64,000 nt of DNA, taken from contig NW_023503555.1 in NCBI RefSeq assembly GCF_014529535.1, positions 2,852,001 to 2,916,000 of the forward strand, read 5' to 3'. The translations under genes were made by a program, and so were the position numbers. Below, in pieces: positions 27,301-36,353 of the stretch (position 1 is the first letter of the stretch; every line of letters begins with the position of its first letter). The notes under the pieces were generated by a model that searched no databases, was not told the DNA's origin, and saw nothing but the letters and a program-made list of their open reading frames with translations. This stretch comes from Bradysia coprophila. Its lineage: Eukaryota > Arthropoda > Insecta > Diptera > Sciaridae.

Positions 27301-27745
27301 CCATCCACGTATTAAACATCTGCACAGCAATTTAATTCGAGAGTCTGCACTACAAGTCTGTGGATGGAAGAATGCTCCACGCATCCGTGTTGAAGAGGAA
27401 GTACAAATCGGAATGCTGTCTGGATTGATGTATTTCGCAGACGATGAAGAACAGGCAGTGTACTGCAGTTTTCTCGGATTGATTCCGAGACCACGCACTG
27501 CCGAACTGGAAAACGCTTTCACTCAAGGTATCATCAATCCGAATGGTTTCGTAGAGCGTAAAAATCGTCTGTACTCGGAGTTAATTGGTAACATCGTCGG
27601 ACAATGTGGCTTTGACCAAAATTCCACCGATTTGGCAGTCAAATTGATTGAGGCACATCACCAACATATGCCAGCTGGCTGTCATGTCGCGTCAGTTCTG
27701 CTGCGCGGAATCAAAGCGCATATCAATTCGAGTAACGGTAATTAA
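18319..27745 (+). CDS. Giant DUF6606-DUF3638-DUF3645 helicase-like ATPase
   Basis: Exons 18319-18735, 18801-22115, 22256-24614, 24677-25483 and 25551-27745 join in frame through GT-AG introns (65, 140, 62, 67 nt) into 3030 residues, close to the size I recall for fungal members. The N-terminus has DUF6606 features: HVVLPRHLPQ, then FPFVTKKIRDEVLG and FRRSSFYMCIKVFLQ. The DUF3638 region has a Walker A loop, MQLNMGEGKT (about residues 1946-1955), and a Walker B-like ILDESDAI (about 2078). The DUF3645 part has FGHPDVAICFTHLSYYYSGL, split by intron 4. Beyond it, HTRGTDL (about 2545) and QACMRMRQLGKG resemble superfamily-2 motifs V and VI. The ATPase therefore looks intact; its function is unknown. 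Fungal homologues are often labelled ubiquitinyl hydrolase, for which I see no support here. The start is the first ATG after an in-frame stop; TTTCACTAG just before it could be an acceptor, implying a 5' UTR exon. Confidence 0.9.
22132..22195. repeat. Hairpin inside intron 2 of the giant gene
   Basis: CTGTAAACTTTGGGG (22132-22146) and its exact reverse complement (22181-22195) lie within the 140-nt intron 22116-22255. The other introns of this gene are 62-67 nt, so the hairpin block accounts for the extra length. Confidence 0.8.
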
Positions 27746-27824
27746 AACTAATGATTACTAATCAAACAAATGAAATTCATGAAAATTTTGTCCATACTTT
27801 TATACTGAAATCGGGAAATTCTTG

Positions 27825-27830
27825 AATAAA
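27825..27830 (+). promoter_or_regulatory. Polyadenylation signal of the giant gene
   Basis: AATAAA 80 nt past the TAA stop, on the coding strand. A mobile element begins 28 nt further on. Confidence 0.6.
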
Positions 27831-27857
27831 ATGAAGAAAACGTGATTTCCTGTTTTT

Positions 27858-29297
27858 AGCCCCGTACGAAGTACAAAGGGGCTTATAGGATTACGATGCC
27901 GTGTGTAATTGATGGAATTCGAAGCAGACGGTAAGGGCAAAGTGTTTGCCTATGTTCATAGATGACGAATCTGCAATAAAAATTTTGTCTGTCCGTCTGT
28001 CCGTCTGTCACGTCGATATCTTGAGTAAATCAAATCCGATTTCAAAAAATTTTTTTTTCCCTGAAAGATAGTCGAAATAGTGAGGCTAAGTTCGAAGATG
28101 GGCATATTCGGGTCGGCCCTTCGTGAGTTAGGGCCACCTAAGTGATTTAAGGTCTTTTGGTGATATTTATGGCAAAATAAACGATGGAAATGTAAATGAC
28201 ACGGCAAATGGTAGGTATTGTCAATACCAATCCAGGGAAAAAAAGTTTTTTAAAATCGGGAGAGTGGACCGTGAGTTAGGGCCTTAGAAGTGAAATGCTA
28301 CTAGGGCCCTATGTGTATTTTACATAGAACTCGAGTAAATTTCATTCGTTTTTCGTAATTTTTGTTTCATTTGGAAGGTAATCAAAGGCCGAATAGAATG
28401 TTGTTGAAAAAAAATTAAATTTGGGTCCTTGGACTAAGGCCACTACTAGGGCCCTATGTGTATTTTACATATAACTCGAGCAAATTTCATCCGTTTTTCG
28501 TAATTTTTGTTTCATTTGGAAGGTAATCAAAGGCCGAATAGAATGTTGTTGAAAAAAAATTAAATTTGGGTCCTTGGCCTAAGGCCGCTACTAGGGCCCT
28601 ATGTGTATTTCACATATAACTCGAGTAAATTTCATCCGTTTTTCGTAATTTTTGTTCCATTTGGAAGGTAATCAAAGGCCGAATAGAATGTTGTTGAAAA
28701 AAAATTAAATTTGGGTCCTTGGACTAAGGCCACTACTAGGGCCCTATGTGTATTTTACATATAACTCGAGCAAATTTCATCCGTTTTTCGTAATTTTTGT
28801 TTCATTTGGAAGGTAATCAAAGGCCGAATAGAATGTTGTTGAAAAAAAATTAAATTTGGGTCCTTGGACTAAGGCCACTACTAGGGCCCTATGTGTATTT
28901 TACATATAACTCGAGCAAATTTCATCCGTTTTTCGTAATTTTTATTTCATTTGGGAGGTAATCAAAGGCCGAATAGAATGTAGTTGAAGAAAATTTTAAA
29001 TTTGGGTCCTCGGACTGAGGCCGATACTAGGCCCTTCAAAAAAATAAAATTTTAGGGCGATTTGAAATTTTTGTTTCATTTGAAAGGAACGTCGTACGGG
29101 GCTTCGTAATTGCGCTATGCGCAATTTGTAAGATGTACATATTACATAATAATTTTACTTTAACTACATTAACCGGCGCAATAAGCTTACGGTCAAAGTA
29201 GGGTGACAGACGCACTAGGGTCACGTACGCAATAGATATACGGGTTTGTACGGGGCTCAGTCGCAGCAATCGCTCCGACTGTTCTGATGGCTCGTTT
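27858..29297. mobile_element. Helentron-like (DINE-1/HINE-type) non-autonomous element, copy 1
   Basis: Starts AGCCCCGTACGAAGTAC, preceded by a run of T. The subterminal inverted partner TACGGGGCT occurs near the right end (about 29251). A (GTCY)n microsatellite is at 27987-28009 and a 145-bp central tandem array at 28301-29026. The right end, GTCGCAGCAATCGCTCCGAC then ...CTCGTTT, contains a short stem (GTCG/CGAC) and is shared with copy 2 at 45432-46848. Subterminal inverted repeats, GTCY repeats, central tandem repeats, a 3' stem and insertion in T without duplication are hallmarks of Helentron-associated elements of Drosophila. No coding capacity. Confidence 0.75.
28301..29030. repeat. 145-bp tandem array, five units
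   Basis: CTAGGGCCCTATGTGTATTT recurs at 28301, 28446, 28591, 28736 and 28881, exactly 145 bp apart, with a degenerate sixth start at 29027. Internal units are nearly identical and the last unit most diverged, as expected for recent unequal exchange. Confidence 0.95.
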
Positions 29298-29814
29298 AAT
29301 CGAATTTATCGCATGGAAATGGTGGTGGAAAATTGGTTCAATTTTTAACATTTCGAAGATAAAAATGCATCGCATGAGAGACTTTGACAACCTTCAGTGA
29401 TTCAAACATTTGTCATAAAGCCTTAAATAGCTAGCCGTCTTCAAAAGATTTGTGGAGGATCTGAGTGGCCGGCCGTTCATAAATTACGCAACGCAAGAGG
29501 GGTAAGGAGTCTAAGGCTTGCGTCACAGTGAACACAATTTTTAGAAAAGTCTCATGCATTTTGCGTGACAAGTATAAGGGGAGGGGGAGAAAATGGAGAA
29601 AGTCAGGGCCTATTTTCGATAACTTAAATTCTCTAAATTTTTGAACAATTATCAAAATTCTCCAAAATTAAATTTTTGGAGAATTTCAATTTTCGAAAAA
29701 AGACTCTGGAGAAAGTGTCCTTAAGTTTAACACTCGTGCCTCATTAATCACTCCTGAACAATTAAACGGCTAACATCATAGAGCATATTTTTGTGAAGTT
29801 AATTTTCGAAATTT

Positions 29815-30672
29815 CGGAACTGATTTACTCTCGAGAAATAACGATTTTTTATGAAATAATGGAACTCGGTAAAGTGTTTTACAGCTGGAAATGTCATTAA
29901 TTCAATTTTTTAGGTTTCTTATTACTTTTGCAAGAGAAAGAGACTCTAACCTTAACCACAGTACCCTACACACGCTGTTTAAACTTTTGGATCAGGAGTA
30001 GGATCACTTTCTTCGAGCAGTTTTAAGGGAGTTACAAACATTTTGCAACAAAAAAAAGTTGGTTTTATACAAAAATTTATTATTTATTGTCCATTTTCAA
30101 AGTGTGATGTTAAAAAATGAAACCAAAGAGTTAACAATATTCACACGAGAAAAAGAGACGAACTACACAAAGCTCTACATACTGTTCTAAATTGTTCTTG
30201 CGCTTCAAAGGCACTCGGATACTATACTGAACGAACCGGCCATGGAATCCATTCACTTTAAATTTAAATCGTTTTGGGAAAAATACAAGGTGGATCCATC
30301 TACACAGAGCTTTGTGTAGTTCGTCTCTTTTTCTTGTGTGGATATTGTTAACTCTTCGGTTTCATTTTTTAACATCATACATTGAAAATGGACAATAAAT
30401 AATAAATTTTTGTATTTATAAAACCAACTTTTTTTTGTTGCAAAATGTTTGTAACTTCCTTAAAACTGCTCGAAGAAAGTGATCCTACTCCTGATCCAAA
30501 AGTTTAAACAGCATGTGTAGGGTACTGTTGTGAAGGTTAGAGTCTCTTTTTCTTGAAAAAATAATAAGAAACCTAAAAAATTGAATTAATGAGATTTCCT
30601 GCTGTAAAACACTTTACCGAGTTCCATTATTTCATAAAAAATCTCTTATTTCTCGAGAGGAAATCAGTTCCG
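29815..30672. mobile_element. Foldback element, ~365-bp inverted arms
   Basis: Left arm 29815-30176 and right arm 30306-30672 are reverse complements over nearly their full length, with a 129-bp unique spacer. The outer end reads CGGAACTGATTTACTCTCGAG; the inner ends meet at CTACACAAAGCTCT. No target duplication or open frame was recognised. Confidence 0.88.
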
Positions 30673-31766
30673 GCTCCCTTAGTCGAGCCTTTATATGTCT
30701 TGTTTGGTATTATCAATCGAAAGGTATGGATGTCATCTTTATGAAGCAATTGAAAAAAAAAATAGCTCGAACCTATTAGTTAAAAAAAATACCGGGAAAA
30801 CCCACATAACCATCGAAATTTCCTTAAAGATCGTCTAAAACGGGATTCCAATCATATATCAAAGGTTCGAATATGGTGTGTAAGGTACCGTTGTAAAGGT
30901 TTGAATCTCTACTTCTTAAATATGTGTTTATAGAACCAAAAAAATACATTAACGAGCAAAATACAAAACATTTCACAAAGGGCCATTTTTGACTCATTTT
31001 TTTAAAGTTAAATCAACTTTTCTCGAGAAGGCCCGGGCAAAACATTTTAAATTTAGGAAAAAAATAATCGTTACCCCATGTTTACGAACTTTTCGAAAAA
31101 AAAAGTTGTTCAACCGCACCGTGCGTGCTAAGGTAATGTAAATGCATATTCCTTATGAGCGAAGTGTCGTGTACATTGCAGGAACATGTAAATTTCCATC
31201 GGCTTAAAACAGGTCTTTTGTGTATTAAAAATTTGATAAGAATAATATCCACTGATCGTTCAATTATTCAAACGGATGTAGTATTGCTAAGTGAAAACAT
31301 GTCTGCGTCTATGTAAAACCTAGGTGGAAACCTTCAATTCCGTTCAATTTTAGGGAATATTTGTTTTTTTCTCGGGAATTTATTCCCAAAGAAGAGACCC
31401 TGACTATTCCATTGGTAAGTAATATGCTATTAGCACATCGGACCCAGTAAATTGTGTTTGCTGTGTGTGATACCCAATATAGATTTGTGGTTCCCACTCA
31501 ATCTACCTTACAAGGCTTGGTGAAACCTATTTCGGTAACAAACACTTGACACCGTTCTGACTGTGATCGTATAGTATACGTTATCATCACTAACTAGGGA
31601 AATGCTGTTTGGAAGCTAAAGCACAGTGATAGGTTTTCGTATACCTTTATTAAATTTCGAGTATATTTCGTCATAAAATTAATTAATGGGACATATTAAG
31701 GTCGCTCCATTTTTTTTTTTTTTTGCGAACCAACTTCACAGCTATGACATTTCATGGATATTTTGC

Positions 31767-31928
31767 TAGAGTGAAGTTTCACGCTTCGAATTTTGTAAAC
31801 CGACACTGTTCCTGTGTTTTACTTGAGTTTCTGACTTCTCCATATAAAAATACAGACAAAATTCACAAAAAAGTCAGTAAACCACAAAACATGAAATGTG
31901 TCGGCTTTCAAAATTTGGCGAGTGTATA
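31767..31928. mobile_element. Second copy of the 17.7-kb palindromic MITE
   Basis: It shares GAATTTTGTAAACCGACA at the left, GTGTCGGCTTTCAAAATTTG at the right, and the interior CTTCTCCATATAAAAATAC with the 17679-17832 element, in the opposite orientation. The ends are more decayed here. Confidence 0.65.
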
Positions 31929-32643
31929 TCACCTGAAAACAGAGCGTAAAGAGAATCTTGACACCAGGGCCTATTTTCGAGAAATTAATTTCTCGAGATT
32001 CCTCGAATTTCTTGAGAAATGTATTATGTGCATACACTCATAGAATGTAAGAGCTCACAATAGGAAAATAGACACCAAAAATTAAAGCTTTCTTGGACAC
32101 GAACTCCAATTTCTTGCAAAGCGCATCACTGGAAGCTTTGCAGATTAGTGATTACAGACCTTCTTGTCAATTACACGCTCCAAATTCATTCAACAATCTG
32201 CGCGTTTTGTTTTAACATTAAACAATGTTTGTCATCAAAATATATAAATCTCAGTCTGATACAATTTGCTTAAAGTGCCAACAAAATAATTGGCACAATT
32301 GAACGAAAACGATGAAAATTGCGATCATAATGCAAGCTCAATGTAATAAGCTTTGAAATGCTATTTTAGAATCGTGTAATTATTAAAAAAGACAACCTTT
32401 AGACAAACCGAGCCGAACGATTGTATGCAGGTAATTTTTTTTTCGAGTATAATCGAATAGTATTCACAGCAGAGCCAGTGCTGCTTGAACGAAACGAATA
32501 AAAATCGAGTTTTGAATTTTCCTTTTTTTTTTTTTGCTTTTTGTCTTAGTTTTATAAATGAATTATTCAAGTGCCTTCTTTTGTGTCTTATCAATTGCAT
32601 TATTTTACTTTTTCGTTTATCTATTCATGATTCTATAAAAACT

Positions 32644-34877
32644 ATGGCGAAATATATCCGATCGACGGCGACGTATACGCGACTTCCAATTTTCTACGGT
32701 GATGATGGCAGGCGAATCAAAACCATTTTCGTGTCGAACATTCGAGACAGAGTAAGTGGAAAGTGTGTAGAGATCTGAAACCATTTCTGACTTACCTTCT
32801 TTTCCCGCGTTCGTTAGACGACTGTTGAGAGCCTGGAACAAAAATATTCCATCTACGGTCCGGTACAGTCATGCACATTGAATTATCATACGGACAGCGA
32901 CGAGCGCTATGCCATCGTCACTATGGACTATGCATATGATGCCTCTAAAATACTGCGCGACTATCCGGATGAAGCGAAACACTTGTACAGTCTACTGCCC
33001 AAGAGAATGACGAGACACACCACACGAAAAGAATCACCGAAGAAGGAAATTGTTCGCAAAATAAATCGAATAGAGGTGCCAGTCATCGAGATTCAACTGA
33101 AAGAATGCGCAAAACCTTGCGTCGCGACGATTTCTCGGAACGATGACGTCAATGTTGTCGAATCACCGAAAAAATCAGTTACACCCGCTCCACGCAAGCG
33201 TCGTGTTGCCAAATCCACGTCATCAAAAGTTAAAGAACGAACTGCGGTCAAGCAATCTCGAAATGAAATAAAATTGGAGGCGGTAACAGTGTCTGAAAAT
33301 AAGATCAACGAACCACCGACAGTTGAAACAATTAATCAGACGCAAGGTGACGCAATTGCTGAAGTCAATCCATTTACATCACTAAACGATGACTGCCTCA
33401 TTAGCTTATTTACGTTCTGTGACAAATTAGATTTAGTCAATTTGGCAATGGTGTGTGAGAGGTTTCGCTTCATCGTGTTCAATTACCTGAGAGCGAAGAT
33501 GTCGCGAGTTGTTGATTTGAACAAAATAAAATCAACCGACAAACTAACAGTCAGCGAAGCAACAAAGTTTCTGAAATTTATCGATGCGGTCAAAAATACC
33601 CAGCAACTGGAAGTAACAATGTCCGGCTTTGTGGAGCAGAGAGACGACCTTATACTTGAAGAAATATTAAAATGTTGTGGTCCCAAGTTAGTCTGCATTA
33701 AATTCAACGGCTTCAGTTTCATGGAATCTTTCACAAGTCAATGGAAGCACCTACTCCATGGACTGACAACGTTAGCGTTTCATCAGTGCATCCTATCGGC
33801 GAATCATTTCAGCGAACTGCTTACACTATGTGAGAATTTAGTGGTGTTGTGTGTGACCAATTCGAATTCCACTGGCAACGATGCCGACGACGACATTAAA
33901 GTAGAATCACGTGCATTCACGTGTACAAAATTAAAGGAATTCCGATTGACTTCCACCCGTCATTGCTGCAAGTCATCGGAACTGATTTGGTTGCTTGAAA
34001 ACAATCCGAACCTGAGCGTTCTACAAATACAGGACGTTGGTGACTCGGTTAAATTGACCGGCGGAGTCTTAAAGTCCATCGGGAAATTTGAGCAGTTGCA
34101 GGACCTAGCGTTTTCCTTCCGAAATTTCATGTGCGATCTAATGATCAATCTTTGTCACTTGATTCAACTAAAGGAGTTAAAATCGCTAAGCTTACAGTGT
34201 GAATGGGAGAACATATCCACATTCATACGGCAATTATCGCAAGCAGCCAATAAGCAGATCGAACGGTTGAGCTTTGAATGCATTGACATCAACACCAGCT
34301 TCATAAAATCGATCGGCAGATTTCGAAAGTTGCAATACCTCAAATTGGAAAATACGGTCGTCAATGAGCCCAGCCAGGTGGTGTTCGAACAATCCTTGAT
34401 GGACTTAACCTATCGACTAAACAATCTGTCGCGTTTCCATTGTCAATTGCACCTATTCACCGAGGACACACTCGTCCAATTCATAGAGCGGATGAAGCGA
34501 CTGGAACATTTTCAAATTACCGGCCTAGTAATGAATTTACTTTTGTTTATGCAAATAGTTTCGGCTTGCGGAAGGAGGATCAATGGCATCAAATTGAATG
34601 TGGTTGTCGACAATTATCATTATTTGAACGAGTACTTAGACTTGGTGAGTGAATGTGAATTCAATTTCGCTGTTGTCATAGCACTGCTCCTAGCATTAAC
34701 ATAGAGGCTGATGCCGTACATCAAAATTTGGAGACGTTTTGACTTTTGAAATACAAGTGTTGATGCTAGGAGCAGTGTTATGCTGTTGTGTTTCTTTTAA
34801 AAACAAAATTCTACTTTCCATTTCAGATAAGAAGCGAATATGGTAACGTTATTGGAATACAGTCCATATACGATTAG
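32644..34877 (+). CDS. RRM plus F-box/leucine-rich protein
   Basis: Exons 32644-32751, 32818-34644 and 34827-34877 join in frame (introns 66 and 182 nt) to give 661 residues. Residues about 24-82 read as an RNA-recognition motif: KTIFVSNI as RNP2 and RYAIVTMDY as an RNP1 counterpart, though the aromatic positions are weak. A basic linker (PRKRRVAKSTSSKVKER) follows. At about 220-262, NPFTSLNDDCLISLFTFCDK then LAMVCERFR is a good F-box, the Skp1-binding module of SCF ubiquitin ligases. The remaining ~400 residues have spaced leucine patterns (LKEFRLT, LQDLAFSF, LKSLSLQ, LQYLKLEN) typical of irregular leucine-rich repeats that would select substrates. Intron 1 splits the RRM. AATAAA lies at 34913-34918. 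The start is the first ATG giving a plausible domain; an in-frame extension upstream (to 32485) is low-complexity and probably untranslated. The F-box call is firm, the RRM moderately so. Confidence 0.85.
34677..34782. repeat. Hairpin MITE-like insert in intron 2 of the RRM/F-box gene
   Basis: Arms of 25 bp (34677-34701 and 34758-34782; core CACTGCTCCTAGCAT) are reverse complements with two mismatches around a 56-nt loop. The host intron (34645-34826) is 182 nt, while the gene's other intron is 66 nt. Confidence 0.8.
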
Positions 34878-35608
34878 TTGCGATGGTGTTTAGTGTGGAC
34901 CATTTTTTAAGAAATAAATGTTTTTTCAAGAATTTTTGTGCGAATTTTTTCAATTAATCCTGGGCAGACAACCATATCGAAGTAATAGATTTCGTACAGT
35001 CTGTTGAAAATACTTACACATCGAAAGAGTGGTCGATTCGACATTTCGACAAGTTATTGTTAATCTCAGTAAAACGACCTCAAGGTTATAAAAGGCAAAA
35101 ACTGTTCGACAAAATGGCTCCAACTCTCACACTTTATAAGGCTGACAAAGATTATAGCAAGATTACGCAATCGTAATTACTCCGTTTAGCACTCAGTTTA
35201 CACTTTAACAATGAAAAGTGGCAGGATCTTCTGTTGTTCGTTTGTAAACGGAGAGCTAAACGTGGTAATTGCGTGGACACCTTAAAAGTGTGTATTGCGG
35301 AGGCATATAATTGAAGTAGGAGGGTGACGAAATGTTGCCGTCCTATGATGATTACAATGACCAAATTAGTTCGAAATTTAAAATGTTTGCTAAACTCTTC
35401 GTCAACCAACCCTGACGTTTCACGAAAGGCATATCATCTGTTACCGATAGCAACGACAAAAAATTAGCGATATCCCGTGGCTAATGTGGTTTTTTTATAG
35501 TAAAATCTTTGTTTAAACTAAAGAAGTAAGAGATTGCTGTTCATTCAAAATAGTTCGATGAAAAGAGCAGTAGAAATGGATGGATGATCGTAAAAGAACG
35601 GTAGTATA

Positions 35609-35943
35609 CAGGGCCTACTTTTTGGAAACTAATTTCTTGAATTTCTTGAAATTTCTCGAATTTTCTCGAATTTCTTAAAATTTCTCGAATTCGAGAAATT
35701 CGAGAAACTTCAAGAAACTCGAGAAATTAGTTTCTTGAAATTTCTTGAATTTCTCGAAGTTTCTCGAATTTCTTGAATTTTCTGGAATTTCTTGAAATTT
35801 CTCGAATTCGAGAAATTCAAGAAACTTTGAGAAATTCAAGAAATATTTCTCGAAATTTCTTGAATTTCTCGAAGTTTCTTGAATTTCTCAAAGTTTCTTG
35901 AATTTCTCGATTTTCTCTAAAAGTTTCTAAAAAGTAAGCCCTG
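35609..35943. mobile_element. hAT-type MITE, 335 bp, with 8-bp target duplication
   Basis: Starts CAGGGCCTACTTTTTGGAAA and ends AAAAAGTAAGCCCTG. It is flanked by the direct repeat GTAGTATA at 35601-35608 and 35944-35951. The interior is made of alternating TTTCTTGAATTTCTCGAA and its complement, so the whole element folds on itself many times. No coding potential. Confidence 0.93.
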
Positions 35944-36224
35944 GTAGTATACCATGTTGGACCCAACAAAGATGGCCCGAGTGTTTTCAGGTATTAGCGA
36001 TTTCGTTCATTTTGGTTAGTTTTAAGAAAATTACCGTGATAGTTGTTAGTATTAAGTACAACACATGGCTAGAGTGGCATCAACTCTTTATGCGTCAAGG
36101 TAAACGTCAAAGTGTTTTTGGAAACGTGAAAATATTGAAGTAAAATCCTTGCCGAGCAACCTGCAAATTGGTAGAACTTTTTGCGGGGAAATCCACTACT
36201 TCAACCTTCGACAACGTTTATAAA

Positions 36225-36230
36225 TTTATT
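36225..36230 (-). promoter_or_regulatory. Polyadenylation signal of the trehalose synthase gene
   Basis: AATAAA on the minus strand, 124 nt beyond the TAG stop at 36354-36356. Confidence 0.5.
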
Positions 36231-36353
36231 TAAAATTTCGCTACAAATGATATAAATTGCATAAATTACTTAGTATATCACCTCATCTACCGTTCCACCG
36301 AAAAACTTTAACAAAATACCCAACCCATCATCCATCAATATGCACACATACAT

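Larger units (their letters stand above)
27746..32643. other. Intergenic region filled with mobile DNA
   Basis: No coding exon recognised. After the polyadenylation signal at 27825 come a Helentron-like element (27858-29297), a foldback element (29815-30672) and a palindromic MITE copy (31767-31928). Fragments starting CAGGGCCTATTTTCGA near 29607 and 31969 look like decayed hAT-type MITE ends. Confidence 0.65.
34878..36353. other. Convergent intergenic region
   Basis: Lies between the 3' ends of the RRM/F-box gene (+) and the trehalose-phosphate synthase gene (-). It contains AATAAA at 34913-34918 (+) and at 36225-36230 (-), and a hAT-type MITE (35609-35943). No coding exon seen. Confidence 0.7.

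Noticed and set aside
18319..27745. Bacterial-type SecA translocase annotation
   Set aside because: The GEGKT and GTD motifs are SecA-like, but the N-terminal KKIRDEVLG/FRR motifs and the HPDVAI...SYYYSGL block match DUF6606 and DUF3645, and overall length is far beyond SecA.
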